Shown: positions 20,763-32,560 of the stretch, piece after piece
How positions within the stretch are numbered: the stretch's first letter is position 1
Layout of the letters: every line of letters starts with the position of its first letter
DNA from: Shinisaurus crocodilurus
Lineage: Eukaryota > Chordata > Lepidosauria > Squamata > Shinisauridae
Length of the DNA: 64,000 nt
NCBI GenBank assembly: GCA_021292165.1
Contig: CM037879.1
Span: 111,344,359 to 111,408,358 of the forward strand
Direction of reading: 5' to 3'
Notes under the pieces: model-generated
The model's database searches: none
The model's input: the letters and a program-made list of their open reading frames with translations, nothing else
Told to the model about the DNA's origin: nothing
Made by a program: the position numbers and the translations under genes

Positions 20763-20997
20763 TGGCCGGTGTTTTGTGCTCTGACAAGCACTCATGCTAC
20801 ATGGTTTTGGTTTCTCTGTTGTTCCTTAGTAGCAGAAGTAAGTAGCAAAATAAGCCCTAACAAAGGACTTGGCAGACTCACCCTCCCTCCCTTTCCCAGA
20901 CTCTGCTCACCTTTCCCCTTTGCTACAAGATGACATGATGGTCATTGGTGGTTTTAAAAGATTAGGCTAGTGCATGGGGAACAGGAATGACAATGGC

Positions 20998-21186
20998 CAT
21001 ATGCCTCTGAATGGCTATATGCATATCATGACAGCAAGCCCCAGAATACCAGTTGTGGGAGAGGGTTAGTGTCTTCAAGCCCTGCTTGTGGGCTTCCCAG
21101 AGGCATCTGGTTGACCATCGTGGGAAACAGGATGGTGGTCTAGATGGAACTTTGGTTTGATCCAGCAGGGCATTTTTAATGGTCTC
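20998..21186 (+). mobile_element. CR1/L3-type LINE 3' end fragment
   Basis: GAATACCAGTTGTGGGAGAG, then CTTGTGGGCTTCCCAGAGGC, then TTTGGTTTGATCCAGCAGGG is the 3' end of the same subfamily as 23690..24354. The stretch 21187..21694 is unassigned. Confidence 0.85.
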
Positions 21187-21694
21187 ATGGCAGGTATCAA
21201 CCCAAGTCCAGCAGACAATATGACAAAACACATTGCAGTTACTAGTTGCACCAAGTTGAGCTATAGATGTTTGGTTGGCATGTCCTTCTTTTTTTCTTCT
21301 AGGTATATTTTCTTTCTCTAGATGCTGTAAAATGGCTGGCTAGACCAAGGCTGTGCAACAAGTCTTAGAATTAGTATACCACTGCAGGACTAATATCTGA
21401 AACAAGTGCACTGCTTGTCTAATGGACTGGCAGCCTGTCTGTCATGTTCAGGCAATGTAGCCAAATACGTTCTTGAATATAGAAGCAAAGGATCCCTGAA
21501 ACCCATAGTAATATAATATATAAATAAATAATCCCACCCAAGATATTCACATTTCTTCAGAATTTGAAAAGAGGAATTTCCTAAAGTTGTGTTTCTCTTA
21601 TAATGATAATATGGAGGTGGGGGGGGATTTGCAGGAGGAAATTAGGAGGTGATGCTTATCTCTTCCTCTGCCAATTGATTTTCCTCCCTCAGTT

Positions 21695-21808
21695 CCAGCT
21701 CCTCCTTCTGTAACATCTATAGAACTTGCCCACCTCCTGATTTTATGACCTTCTTCATTGCCCTCCCTGTCTTCCACCTGCAGGAGCCAATAATGTGGAA
21801 TAGGAAAG
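21695..21808. repeat. Dispersed 111-bp segment, copy 2
   Basis: Same segment as 19748..19858, about 1.95 kb further along. Sequence 21809..22699 shows an ATC run at 21818 and otherwise nothing I recognise. Confidence 0.85.
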
Positions 21809-22699
21809 TGGGGTGATCATCATCATCATAATTATTACTTTCACCCAAGTTGGGATTCAAAAGTAGAGATGAGAGCCTACTGGAAGAAATGGCCAAAAAT
21901 AGAAGAGAGGCAATTATGGGGGAAATTGGCAGTTGTAGGAGGGGTTTCACACCCCACCCTCTAATCCTCCCTTGCAAATGGCTCCTGCTTCTTCTTCCCC
22001 ATTGTCTTAGCAAACACAGGGGTAGGGACCATTTATTTAGCAATATAACAACTAGTTTTGCCCAGAATGAGAGGAAGAGAGAGAGAACAGATGTGTCTAG
22101 GAACAAACAGTATATTAAGACAGCTCTATCGGAATTAAGACAAAGCCCCAGTCAATGAAAGCTTTGGAAGTTTTGAACATTCTGAAACATTTGAAGCCAT
22201 GTTTCTCTGAGCTTCATGTTATTGGGCAGAGTTAAGGTTTTTCATGTTAGAATTAATTGAATTTTGATCTTGGTGTGAAAAGTTTAAAGTTCAGACTAAA
22301 ACCTGGAGTGGATATACCACCCACCTGATGAAGGAGCCACTGGCTACTGCTGGTTTGAAGGCTCTTAGGAGGCAAAGTCCAAAGAAAGCAGAGTGCAGAA
22401 GAGAGTCCCAGGTGAGCTGAACTGCAAGCCAGCAGGGCAAGCCTGGAAAATGGTTGTTGACACTCACTCTCTGATGTACCTTCAATGAGCAGCAAGGGGA
22501 GGAATAAGGCCAGAGCCCGGACTGGTTTCACTAATAAAAGCTATCAGTCACCAGGCATTCTCCTGGTCCCTTCATTCAGAGGTGAAGCTGTGCAGGCAAT
22601 TCAGCCGCAGTTCACTTGCAGCAATGAAATGCCCCATTAATCACATCTGCCTTCAGAAAAGGAGATGCCAGTCCCCGTCTGACTTGTGTGCCTCCACTG

Positions 22700-22939
22700 G
22701 TATTTATTTATTTATTATATTTATACCCCACCTTTTTTCCTGCAAGAAACCCAAGGCGGCTTACATAATCCTCCTCCTCCTCTCCACTTTATCCTCACAA
22801 CAACCCTGTGAGGTAGGTTAGGCTGAGAGGCAGTGACTGGCCCAAAGTCACCCAGTGAGTTTCATGGCCCAGCGGGGACTAGAACCCGGATCTCCCGAGT
22901 CCCAGTCCAACACTCTCACCACTACGCCACACTGGCTCC
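22700..22939 (-). mobile_element. MIR-like CORE-SINE, nearly full length
   Basis: Read on the minus strand: GGAGCCAGTGTGGCGTAGTG head, a pol III B-box GGTTCTAGTCC (complement of 22876..22886), GTCACTGCCTCTCAGCC, CACAGGGTTGTTGTGAGGAT, then an L2-like tail with (TAAA)n. The head is tRNA-derived. Confidence 0.9.
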
Positions 22940-23361
22940 ATTTGGAGACAAATTCCTTCACAAAGCAGTTCTAACTAACAGAGGTCTGGATTTACTTGTT
23001 AATTAACTTCTCAGAGAAGTATATTTATTGCTCCAGTTGTTCACTTCAGCCAAGGTTACTCTGAGAGGAAATGGGTCTAAGCTGAATAAGGGGCAGTGTG
23101 GCTTGACTTAGGTTGCTATCACTTCCTACCGCCCCCACCCCAATTGGCCCTGGCTCTCACAATCGCCTGAAACAGAGATATGAAGCAGGTGAAGCTTTTT
23201 CCTGGAGTGAACATACCGGTAAGTGGTGGGGAAAACTTAATTTCTGCATGGCAGGCTGTTAAAGGTATAGGAGCAGCCTGCAATCCTGGCTTCACTCAGC
23301 GCTGCTTACAGAAGCAGTATTTCTTAACCTTTAAAAACTCGGGTCCATATTCTAAACTTAT

Positions 23362-23495
23362 TTAGGGTTCAGTCCTGTGCATATCTAGACAGAAAAAAGT
23401 CCTACAACTCCAAGCTTTCCCCATGCTGGCTGGGAAATGCTTGGAGCTCTAGGACTTTTTTTCTGTCTAAACATGCATAGGATTGAGCCCTTAAT
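23362..23495. mobile_element. Long-hairpin MITE, GCACAATCCTATGCATG family
   Basis: ATCTAGACAGAAAAAAGTCC at the left pairs with GGACTTTTTTTCTGTCTAAA at the right. Flanking TTA occurs on both sides. Sequence 22940..23361 is unassigned. Confidence 0.85.
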
Positions 23496-23689
23496 TTTTG
23501 GAGGCAGGCCCCGGGCGCCCCGGACACAATCAGTTGCTTCATCAGTGACTTAGTGGAGATCCACACACAGAGGAATTGACAGGACACACATCTCTGATTG
23601 TCAAGACTACTCATGTACAAGGAAATGTCATTAGAAGATTTGACATTAGAAATGTCAATGTCAAATGTCAAACTGCCAATGTCATACTG

Positions 23690-24354
23690 CCCTTATACAA
23701 GTCTATAAAGCAACTGCATTTGGAATAATATGTATAGTTCTGGTCACCACACCTCAAAATGGATATTGTAGAGTCTGAAAAGCTGCAGAAAGGGACAAAC
23801 AAAACGATCAAGGGGCTGGAGCAATTTCCATATGAGGAAAGGTTACAACAACTGGGACTGTTTAGCTTAGAAGAATGGCAAGTAAGGGGAGACAAGATAG
23901 AAGTGTACAAAATTATGTATGGTACAGAGAAAGTTGATAGGGAGACATTTCTCTCTCTCTCATAATGCTAGAACCTGGGGTCATTACATGAAGCTGATTG
24001 GTAGGAGATTCAGGACAGATAAAAGAAGTACTTCTTCATTCAGCACATAGTTAAACTACAGAATTTGCTACCACAAGATGTCATAATAGCCACGAACTTG
24101 GATGGTTTAAAAGTGGATTAGACAAATTCTTGGAGGCTAAGGCTATCAATGGCTACTAATCCTGATTGCTATATACTACCTCCAGTACCAGAGGTGGTAT
24201 GCCTATGTACACCAGTTGCTGGGGAACAAAAGCAGGAGGGTGCACTCATGTCCAACTTAGGGTTTTTCCACAGGCAGCTGATTGGCCATGGTGTGAACAG
24301 AATGTTGGACTAGATGTACCCTTGGTCTGATCCAGCATGGTTTTTATGTTCTTA
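23690..24354 (+). pseudogene. CR1/L3-type LINE, C-terminal RT region and 3' end
   Basis: A 5'-truncated LINE. Codons around 23759..23965 give KGLEQFPYEERLQQLGLFSL, the conserved C-terminal region of CR1-clade ORF2, then GDKIEVYKIM. The frame is lost after about 23965. The untranslated end has GGTCTGATCCAGCATGG. It differs clearly from the younger CR1 at 45176. Related fragments lie at 20998 and 43405. Confidence 0.88.
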
Positions 24355-24884
24355 ATAATGCTTACACCAAAATGCACTCAAAATAATAAGGGAGGACAGG
24401 TGAATGGAAAGTAATGGACTGACATTCTCGGAAGTGTCCTGATTGAAAGATGGTATGTGCTGTGCAGGCTAGAGCTCTGGTGCATATATCAAGTTCCAGA
24501 TGAGTAGAACACTTATGCACTATGCATGTGTGCACATCAGAGCATCACAGAGTTTTAGAGCTAGATAAAGATGTTTGTGATATGAATGTTAGGGTATTTG
24601 TGGTGGCAGCAGGGGGGTGGGGAGTCATCCTTTTAGTGCCACTTCTGCAGTGCAGCCCTGAAAAAACTACCATGAAAAGAGCATGTTGATCAAAGGATTG
24701 TGAACAGATTGAAAGGTGTTTAATTAAACAGTTTCCAGCTGACTTGCTTTTAGCCAATTAATTGCATACAGCATTACAACATCTCCTTACACATCAGGTT
24801 CCAAAGATATTTAGTCAATGCCATTTTAAATTGCTTCTGTTTGGCACAATGGCGCTTTGGACTGCATATAGTCATTTTTCAGGC

Positions 24885-25035
24885 CTGTGCAACTTTCTTT
24901 AAAATATCATCATCCTCTCTCATCATTGTTAGCATCCAAGGAGGCTCACAATACTTAAAATCACCACCTAAAATAACAATCCATCAGTTAAAACCTTGCT
25001 AGAAGATCAAGAACAATAAAATCAGTAAACATATC
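24885..25035 (-). mobile_element. L2-like 3' region remnant
   Basis: CCAAGGAGGCTCACAATACT followed by A-rich AAAATCACC/AACAATAAAATC is the general pattern of L2-like tails read in reverse. Weak. Confidence 0.4.
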
Positions 25036-25172
25036 CACAGGTGGGAAGTATACTCATGTTTTACACAGGACCAGTATCAAGGCATAGACATGGTTGGGCA
25101 TCAGCTGAAGGCCCACACACCCCAGCAGGGGGCCACTGACAAGAACTCTCTGGATTTGGTCCTCCTCTTCAC

Positions 25173-25337
25173 CAGGACCGGTGCAAGGCAGTTTGGTGCC
25201 CTAGGCAAGATCAGATATTTAGTGCCCCCCCTTCCCACTTGAGAGTGCTGTATTTTTTTTCAAGGCGTTTCTGGCACCCCCTTTAGCCCTGCGCCCTAGG
25301 CAGCTGCCTAGTTGGCCTAATGGTAGCACCGGCCCTG
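25173..25337. mobile_element. hAT-type MITE, CAGGGCYGGTGC family
   Basis: 165 bp from CAGGACCGGTGC to GCACCGGCCCTG. It is flanked by the identical octamer CTCTTCAC (25165..25172 and 25338..25345). Internally it matches 1776..1929. Confidence 0.93.
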
Positions 25338-26429
25338 CTCTTCACCACTGCAACCTCCTTGTTCATCTGCCTTTCACTCTGGCCCAGACAGTAGTGGTGG
25401 TGAGAAGGAGGAACAGGAGATGCCCCTGCCTGCTTGCTCATTGGCTATCTGCCTCTCAAGCAAGCAAGTGGTAGCAATGATGAAAGAGAGGAAGAGGAGC
25501 AAGAGCAGCTGGTGATAAGGGTGACAAGAAGTTAGATTCCCCAAGGGAGGGCACCCACTAACGTTGCCTTGCCTAAGGGCCCTCAGAAACCTGGAGCCAG
25601 CACTGCTTGCACCATAGGCCCAGTGGAGTAGCAGTTCCTGTCCCCGTGACACAACAGCCAATATTGTATTAAAATTTCATCTTCACGTACTGTTCTTTTA
25701 CTGTGGCTTTAAAATTAATCATGAATATTATTTTTTAAAAGTGTTGGATAATTAAAATTGCAGTCAAAACCTATGGTTTCACCAGGTAATTGGGTGAAAT
25801 GGTTAAGGTCACTGATACCTTCTAGGGTGGTTTTCCTAGAAGGTACTCATTGAATTATTAACAGCCTGAACAGGAAGTGGGCGTTGCTCCCAGCTTCTTC
25901 CTCTTTTCTGTTCAGACTCTAGTGAGCATGGCACCACCAGGTTGTTGTCTCCACCAGGGCCGGTGCTACCATTAGGCCAACTAGGCGGCTGCCTAGGGCG
26001 CTGGGCTAAAGGAGGCGCCAGAAATGCTTTGGGGGGGGAAAAAAACATCACGTATTTTACCAAGTTTGTTTTACCAATCATGTCCTGTGGCGGGGAAGGG
26101 AAGGCGAAAGAAGCGCACCCCTCCCTCTCTCTCCTCCAGCTCGTTACCAGGAACAGCAGCAGGCAGGCTCCTCCTCACAACCAGCATCAAAAGAGGCAGA
26201 GAAGGCTACAGACTGGAGGAGGGGAGGCGGGCAGGGGCCAATGATGGGAGGCTGGTGGGCGGCTGGAAGGATGCACCTCCTTCGCCTTCCCTCTCAAGGA
26301 TGCTCCTGCAAACACCTCCTTCGCCTTCCCTCCCTCGCGTGAGCCTCAGGTTCCTCAGCTCAAGATCCCCTGAAAGCAGTTATTTCCAGCAACCAGGGAG
26401 GGAGGGAAAGGTATTTTAAGCTAGCTGGG

Positions 26430-26800
26430 GCTCCAATGTTTTAATTATTTACCATGCTGTTTCTGTGTTTTGGTTTTAAATGGTTTTAGGATGCAATCCT
26501 ATGCGTGTTTGGAGGGGGGGGAAATCCTACAACTCCCAGCATTCCCCAGCCAGCCATGCGCAATCCTATGCACGTTGAGGTAGAAAAAAGCCCCACAACT
26601 CCCAGCGTTCCAACAGCCAGCCATGCTGGCTGGTGATTGCTGGGAGTTGCAGGGCTTTTTTCTGCCTCAACGTGTTTAGGATTGTGCCCTGAGCTGTTGA
26701 TGTTTTCTTTACTGTACTTTGAATATTGTTGTCTGCCTTGAGCACTAGGCTGGTAAAGGGAAAGACAGGATAATATACATTATTCTGATAAAGAAATATT
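26430..26800 (+). mobile_element. L2-like LINE 3' fragment inside the hAT element
   Basis: TTTAATTATTTACCATGCTG at the left, then GAATATTGTTGTCTGCCTTG and a GATAATATACATTATT-type tail at the right, matching an L2-like 3' end. It is split by the hairpin at 26488..26693. Confidence 0.55.
26488..26693. mobile_element. Long-hairpin MITE, one and a half copies
   Basis: A left half (ATGCAATCCTATGCGTG, then ACAACTCCCAGCATTCC) runs into a full hairpin, 26559..26693, with arms CCCCACAACTCCCAGCG and CTGGGAGTTGCAGGGCTTTT. Third layer of a nest: LTR-like, hAT, hairpin. Confidence 0.82.
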
Positions 26801-27763
26801 GCAACAAAGTGATAGAGGAGGGGAAGTAGCAAGTTTCGTAAATCCCCTCCTAAATTTGAACCAGATGATCCACGGGCTCTCTCTTTGCTATGTTTCTACT
26901 ACATGCATCCCCCCCCTGCAACCCAGAAGGTGTACGAGTCAAACTGGTGTCTCTGCACCTCCACCCTGCGAGGTAGGACAGGCTGCAAGACGCCCTTTTG
27001 TCTCTATTCCTCACAGGTAGCGCCACCACACCTCTCTCACATCCTTTTTTCATATCCCTTGTGCTGCCTGCAGGAAGAGACAGGCTTTTACATATATATG
27101 GAGTAGGAGAAGGCCCTTGGGAGTTCCTGGCATAGCTGGGCTGATGTTGCCTCTTTGCTTTCCTCGTGAACACAAAGGAAAAGTCTCAAAGTCCACAAAG
27201 TTTTTCTATGGGGCTCGGCAGTTCCCAGGGAGGGAAATTTATTTCATAATGGGCATAGGGCTGGAGGGAGGGAGGGCTCAAGTGGGAAGGGGGGGCGCTA
27301 AATATCTGATCTTGCCTAGGGCACCAAATTGCCTTGCACCGGGCCTGGTCTCCACCTGGTCTCCACGTGGTCTTCGTAGCAGCATGTAGCCAGAGTTGCT
27401 GGTCTGAACTCCACAAGTTCAGACCCCAAGTAACTACAAATGTACTGTAAGCAACTGTAAGAAACGCTTTTAAGCCTGCCTGAATGAAACTGCATAATCT
27501 GAGTGAGTAAATGTTACTTTTAACTTTTACAAGACTGTGTCTCTGATTATTGTTCTGAGGGAGAGAAAAGGGGGCAAAACCAGGGAAATCTAGTCTGCCT
27601 TTAAGCATCCTGGATTACCAAATGCTAACTGGCTAACACTAGCCAAATCTAAGCTTCTTTTAAGCTGGAAAGGGACTCTACTCTGCTGATCTCACTAACG
27701 TGAGATAGGAAGGATATTACTCCACAACATATCCTCTCCTTGTATCTTTTTCAAGTCCCAACA

Positions 27764-28399
27764 AAAAGCATTTTCTCATTTCTAGGAGATGCATTATACT
27801 CTGACAATGGGGGATCCTCAGGAAGTGAATGAGGTCCATAGATATGTGTGATTGCTTTCACCAAAATTCTTATTAATGATGGCCTCCAGGATGCTGTTAC
27901 ATAAGCAAAAGGGTCCGTCTGTTTCTGATCCCAAAGTTGATTCAGATATGTATTGGAATCTGGAAGAAGGCTTGTAATATGAACACTCTCTAAACATACT
28001 AAGCATGATCCAAAGTTTCACAAGGCACTGATGTGCTTAGGGAGCTTTCTTTGTCTTTTGTGGGGGAGTGTTCTGTATTTGTGATAGGATACACAGAACT
28101 CTGTAAGCACAGGACCTCCACATTTCTGTGAATTAGCAAATGCTCTTTGTGCATGATGAGGTATCCACATTGCATGTGCAGCACATTTCAAAGAAAAGGA
28201 GGTGCCCCCTGCACATAAAGGGCATCATATATGCATTAATGTATGTACAGGGCACATACATATATATACACCATATATATATTACATGTTCACCTGTGTG
28301 CTGATCTGTGACAATTATGAAGAAGAGCCATTTAACTATAATATACGCAGGATAGGAGAAGGAAGTGTACAACACCTCATTCTTTTATCAATGGAAGAG

Positions 28400-28402
<3 letters not shown>
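27764..28402. other. Unique sequence, nothing recognised
   Basis: Intergenic and moderately AT-rich, with a short TATATATACACC run near 28258. No coding or repeat family is recognised. Confidence 0.6.

Positions 28403-28441
<39 letters not shown>
28403..28441. repeat. (GA)n microsatellite
   Basis: About 19 GA units. Confidence 0.97.
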
Positions 28442-28442
<1 letters not shown>

Positions 28443-28449
28443 ATATGAA

Positions 28450-28930
28450 TTCAGACTATAATCTGTGATAACATTTATTGTTATAAATGATGTGTCTATG
28501 CTAATTCCTTTAGAGGTATGAGCAGATGCTGCAATGTGCTATCATCATTGATCACATAATTTGATGTGGTTAACACACATGAGGAAAGCACACATGCGAT
28601 TCTAGTTTATTTGTATTAATCATTCTAGGAATGAATCAGAACTGTGGCAACATGCATTGTGTCTGTCACTCCACCACAAGGGGACAGAGCAAAGAGGTGT
28701 GTGTTGTCATAAACACCTTTCATTCTAGGTATAATGCTTTGTTTGCAAAGGATTATCATCATGCACTGAAATAACATTTTGAAAGCAAAAAGAGATGTCG
28801 GCAAATGCACCTAGCAGATTAGTGTGCAATTCCTCAGCACTACTATTTAACCACTCTTCTGCCCTCACTAGCAGTTGTTTAAATATTGTTGACACTTTGC
28901 ATATAAGGCCATTGACAGTAAGTGGTTCGA
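28450..28930. promoter_or_regulatory. Candidate conserved non-coding block
   Basis: Unique AT-rich sequence with words such as AACATTTATTGTTATAAATG, GTATTAATCATTCTAGG and GTTTAAATATTGTTGACAC. It has SOX-like and homeodomain-like sites and no repeat similarity. The call is tentative. Confidence 0.3.
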
Positions 28931-29662
28931 ACTAGTGAGTACTTGTCAAAGACCTCCTGGGGTTTTCCTCTGTATGAGATTGAAGTATCCAATCACCTCA
29001 TGGATAAACAACAGGTCCTTGTCTTTCAGTTTTCTCTTCTCTGCATAGGAGAAAGTGACTCAGAAATATGCTCAACAGTAAGTAACCAAGGTACGGTATG
29101 TAGGTCTTCAGGAAAAGAAGAAAATGAGCTGGGCCAGCATATTCAGCCCCAAGAACTTCAACAGAAAATGTATCATGAGCTCAAGAGCACCATAGCTGAT
29201 TTTATTTATGCATAGTTATTACCATGAAATGCACACATATTGTCAATTTCTCTCCCCACCACCACTGCCCCAACAAGCTGCTGCACATACCTTGGAATTG
29301 AACTATTAACTGAAAGGAAAAGGAAATATTATGATTTAACCATCAGATAAATTGGAGTTTTAGGGCTTTTCTCATGCACGTGGGGGCAAAGCCATAAATT
29401 GCAATGAACAGAGTGCCACATCAGATCCTGACTCCTTAAAAGTGTGTATGTGTATGATACAGGTGTTTGCAGACACAAGTGTGTCTCCGGTTGCAATTCA
29501 CACTTCACATGTTTGATGGGGGGGAAACATGAATAATTAATATTAAATGATTGGAACAACGACAATATGAAGGGTTATATAAACGGAAGTTTCTTTCAAA
29601 TCTGAGATGAAGATGTATCACTTATAATGTAATTTTAAAAAAACTAAATGTTTTGCACATAG

Positions 29663-29826
29663 TTCATAGATCATAGAGCTGGAAGGGGCCTACAAGGCCA
29701 TCGAGTCCAACCCCCTGCTCAATGCAGGAAACTAGAGGAGGGGTCGCCCATCCAAGTAATAACCAGGCCTGACCCTGATTAGCTTTCCACGCTCAGATCA
29801 GCTGAGCCAGCATGAGCCACAGGCCT
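29663..29826 (-). mobile_element. 5S-rRNA/CR1 chimeric SINE, near full length
   Basis: On the minus strand: AGGCCTGTGGCTCATGCTGG head, the 5S-like CTGAGCGTGGAAAGCTAATC and GGCCTGGTTATTACTTGGAT, GGGCGACCCCTCCTCTAG linker, then the CR1 tail ending CTATGATCTATGAA. Confidence 0.9.
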
Positions 29827-31082
29827 CTTCATGTATAGAACCACCACAGTGTGAACATGTCCAAACAGAGTAACCCGTGCGTGGACCATTAGCAACCCAC
29901 CCTCTTTCTTCACTGTTGCTATTTTTACATAGCTCAATTCAGTCTCATATCAACTTGGGTTCCCAGCAGTAAGTCCCTTATTCATTTCATACGGAGTGTA
30001 TTTTCCAAGCACCCAACATGTGATGGTCTTAAAATGATGACCAAGCCCCAGTTCACACATAACCTGGGACATTTGCCCACTGGAGGAGGAACATGTCCCT
30101 CCCTCCCCACATAAAATAGGAGGAGTCTCTATACAGATACTGCATTGTGCAGGGGATCAAGCTGTGTGATTTCTCACCCTCCCCCAAAAGGGGAGGGGTA
30201 AAATACTTAAACAGGGCTGGCTTTGGCATGATTAGGCATACGTGTGGAGGCCCCAGCTGATACATTATGTCATCTGCATAGTTGGAGGGGACGGGCACAC
30301 AGCTTCTCCACCACACAAATGTCTCTGGTAATATATAAACCAGGTCTGACTAGTAGATGTGGAAGAGGTTTCTATAACACAAAAATATCCCCTCTCCCTG
30401 CTTTTCCATGTTTACTAACCCATCACCATCCTGAATTAAAATTGGGTTGGAATAACTGGGTTGGAAAATAACTGGGTTGGATGGGGGAGAACCAAATACA
30501 TTTATCAAATGTTATGCTGGTTTCAGAATCAGGTATTTCTCTTTATAGAACATGAGGTTTTTTCAGCAAAAGACAAAAACACTTTTTCAGAGCACATCCA
30601 GCTACTTTGACAGCCTGCCCTCCAAAAAACAGGTTGATAGTATATACATCTTTTGCACAAACCTCCCTTTATTGTTCCAACACAGAGGACCATCAGAAGT
30701 TTAAGAGTGACCGAGTTTAATGTTTTTGAACTTTTCATTGATCAAACAAAATCTTTCAATGAAATTTCAGAAGATGCAAATTCTGAAAGAGTATTTTCCA
30801 ACCCAGTTATTTTTTGTGAAAAGTTGGCAGTGATGTTATTTCTTATGGGATGGATCCAGATTTAAGTGCATGCAACTGGGCTGGCTGAAGCAAATTTCCC
30901 CCCTCCTTACCACAACAACCCCTCCGGACCCCCCTCCCCAAATGCTACACAGAGGGTTGGGGGACTTTGCTGAATGGAGTAGGCTGTGGTGCAGGAGAAG
31001 GGGAATCCCTGAAGATCAAGCAGAGGCACCTTCCATGGGCAGAGCCCTTCCATCTAAAGAAGATAGATCTAACCCTATGGAC
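29827..31082. other. Unique sequence, nothing recognised
   Basis: Apart from a repeated AACTGGGTTGG word near 30450..30480, no coding region or repeat family is recognised. Confidence 0.55.
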
Positions 31083-31980
31083 CAGTTCGTATGAACAAAC
31101 AAGCCACCATGGCTTAAATAAGCCACAGTGGTGTGGGGGTTCAGTGTCAGTAATACGGTGGGCCTTCTAGTTCATAGCCAGAGACTGGTCAGCAGTAGTT
31201 TGGAAGGGTTTGGGACCTAGTCAGTCTGTGGAATCTCAAGACCAGTGCAAGCTCTCATCACTGTCAGAGTTCTCAGGAGAAAGCAGGTGGGAGTTGAGTT
31301 GTTTCCCCCATCTAGCTGCAACTTTGACTTTGCAGAGATAGAAGCTGGCAGCCTTCTCTGGGAGCTTCAGGAGAGGGGAGGGGTGGTTTGCAGAGGTGTC
31401 ACTCTGGTTGAAGCTTCACCCCTGAAGAGTAGAAGGGAAACACCAAGGTGGGATAGGGGCCTCGTGGATGGGCCAGTTCCCTTGTCAATTAGTGGTTTGG
31501 AAGGAGGGTTAAGATGGCCACACCTTCGCTTTTAAGTCAGTGCTTAGCCTCCAGAGCCTTTGCTAGGAACATCTCTCTCATCTTCCCTGTCTGCATCTTT
31601 CTGGTTCGATCTATCACCGACTGAGCTATTGGAAGCACTCTGCACATGAACTCTGCAAGGAGCTTTACCACACTTGCAAGGCAATCCTACTTGGGCTATT
31701 TGCATGACATGACAGTCCACCATGGGTTATTTAACCCACAATGAGACTGAGGCATGTGCGGGATGTGTGCTTCCACCATTTTGAATATGCAACCTCTGCT
31801 CAGGGGTTGTTGTGTTATGCAAACCCAGTGAGCATGGGCTATGCGAGGATTAAATAACCCTTGCAAAACCTACACTTGCCAGGTTCATATGACACAACAA
31901 CCCCCAAGTGGGGCTTGCATATTCAAAATGGCAGCTGTGGGTGACATGGCTCATCATGGGTTAAATAACCCATGTTAGGG
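31083..31980. repeat. Large imperfect inverted repeat (unclassified DNA transposon)
   Basis: CACCATGGGTTATTTAACCC at about 31720 pairs with CATGGGTTAAATAACCCATG-like sequence at about 31955. Between them CATTTTGAATATGCAA and GGGGTTGTTGTGTTATGC are mirrored by GACACAACAACCCCC and TTGCATATTCAAAATGG. A related half, CCACCATGGCTTAAATAAGC, lies at 31104. The 31721..31977 core is a clear hairpin; the extension to 31083 is uncertain. Confidence 0.6.
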
Positions 31981-31983
31981 ATG

Positions 31984-32420
31984 TACGGACTTTGTTAAAT
32001 CTGCTCTGCCTGCATTTTGCAGATTGTCAGGCACCTTTCATTCTGTCATTCACTTGTTGATGGAATCGGATATTTTTTTTCAATTTCCTAAAATTGCATT
32101 CGTTCGCACTTGTGCAAATTTTTGCACTTCCAAAAATGCGCAACCCCCCCCAATGCACAAGTCCCCCAAAAATGTGTATTTTCACACTTTAGCCTATGGG
32201 GGGAAATGTGCATTTTTGGTCAGTGTCGTCGTCCCCCCCCTGTATTTTTTGATGACTAAATTTGCGGAAAATTCCTGAAAGTAAAAAACTGGTCTGCGAG
32301 CCCACAGAATCCATGTGACTTGGGAAAAGCCAATCTGCTGTGGAATCTGCGGGTTCAGATTCATAGAAATCTGAACTCATTTGAATCCGTTGCGGATTTC
32401 TCCAACATGACGAGCCATGT
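31984..32420. repeat. Probable unclassified interspersed repeat
   Basis: A run of TGCAC/GTGCA words (ACTTGTGCAAATTTTTGCAC, AAAATGTGTATTTTCACAC, GGAAATGTGCATTTTTGG) between ends that resemble each other (GTACGGACTTTGTTAAATC and TCCGTTGCGGATTTC). The family is not known to me. Confidence 0.4.
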
Positions 32421-32560
32421 TGTGTCATCCGAATCCAGTCAGCATTTATTAGTAGCACTGTGATATTTCCTAAACCCTGCCAGGCTCCTGCCAGCAGGGC
32501 AGAAGGGAGGGAGGGAGGACTAGCATTCAGTGCTCCATTTCTTCCCATTGTGAGCATTTA

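Larger units (their letters stand above)
25955..27347. mobile_element. 1.39-kb hAT element, CAGGGCYGGTGC family, long form
   Basis: Starts CAGGGCCGGTGCTACCATTA and ends GCACCGGGCCTG. It is flanked by identical GTCTCCAC octamers (25947..25954 and 27348..27355). The outer 70 bp at the left and 100 bp at the right match the 165-bp MITEs at 44044 and 25173. The inside adds about 1.2 kb, including an L2-like fragment with a nested hairpin MITE. No hAT transposase reading frame is recognisable, so it is non-autonomous. The short MITEs look like internal deletions of such a form, or this copy gained an insert. Confidence 0.9.
25782..27763 (+). mobile_element. LTR-like repeat, second copy, split by a hAT element
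   Basis: Bases 25782..25954 and 27348..27763 together match 745..1298 closely, including AACAGGAAGTGGGCG, GTAGCCAGAGTTGCTGG and the end CTTTTTCAAGTCCCAACA. The first 30 or so bases of the full element are missing. It is interrupted by the 1.39-kb hAT element. Confidence 0.88.

Noticed and set aside
26024..26419. hAT transposase inside the 1.39-kb element
   Set aside because: The open frames are short and low-complexity, with no hAT dimerisation or BED-finger motifs.
28403..28441. CRISPR-like or satellite array
   Set aside because: Simple dinucleotide repeat. No spaced direct repeats of CRISPR type occur anywhere in the window.
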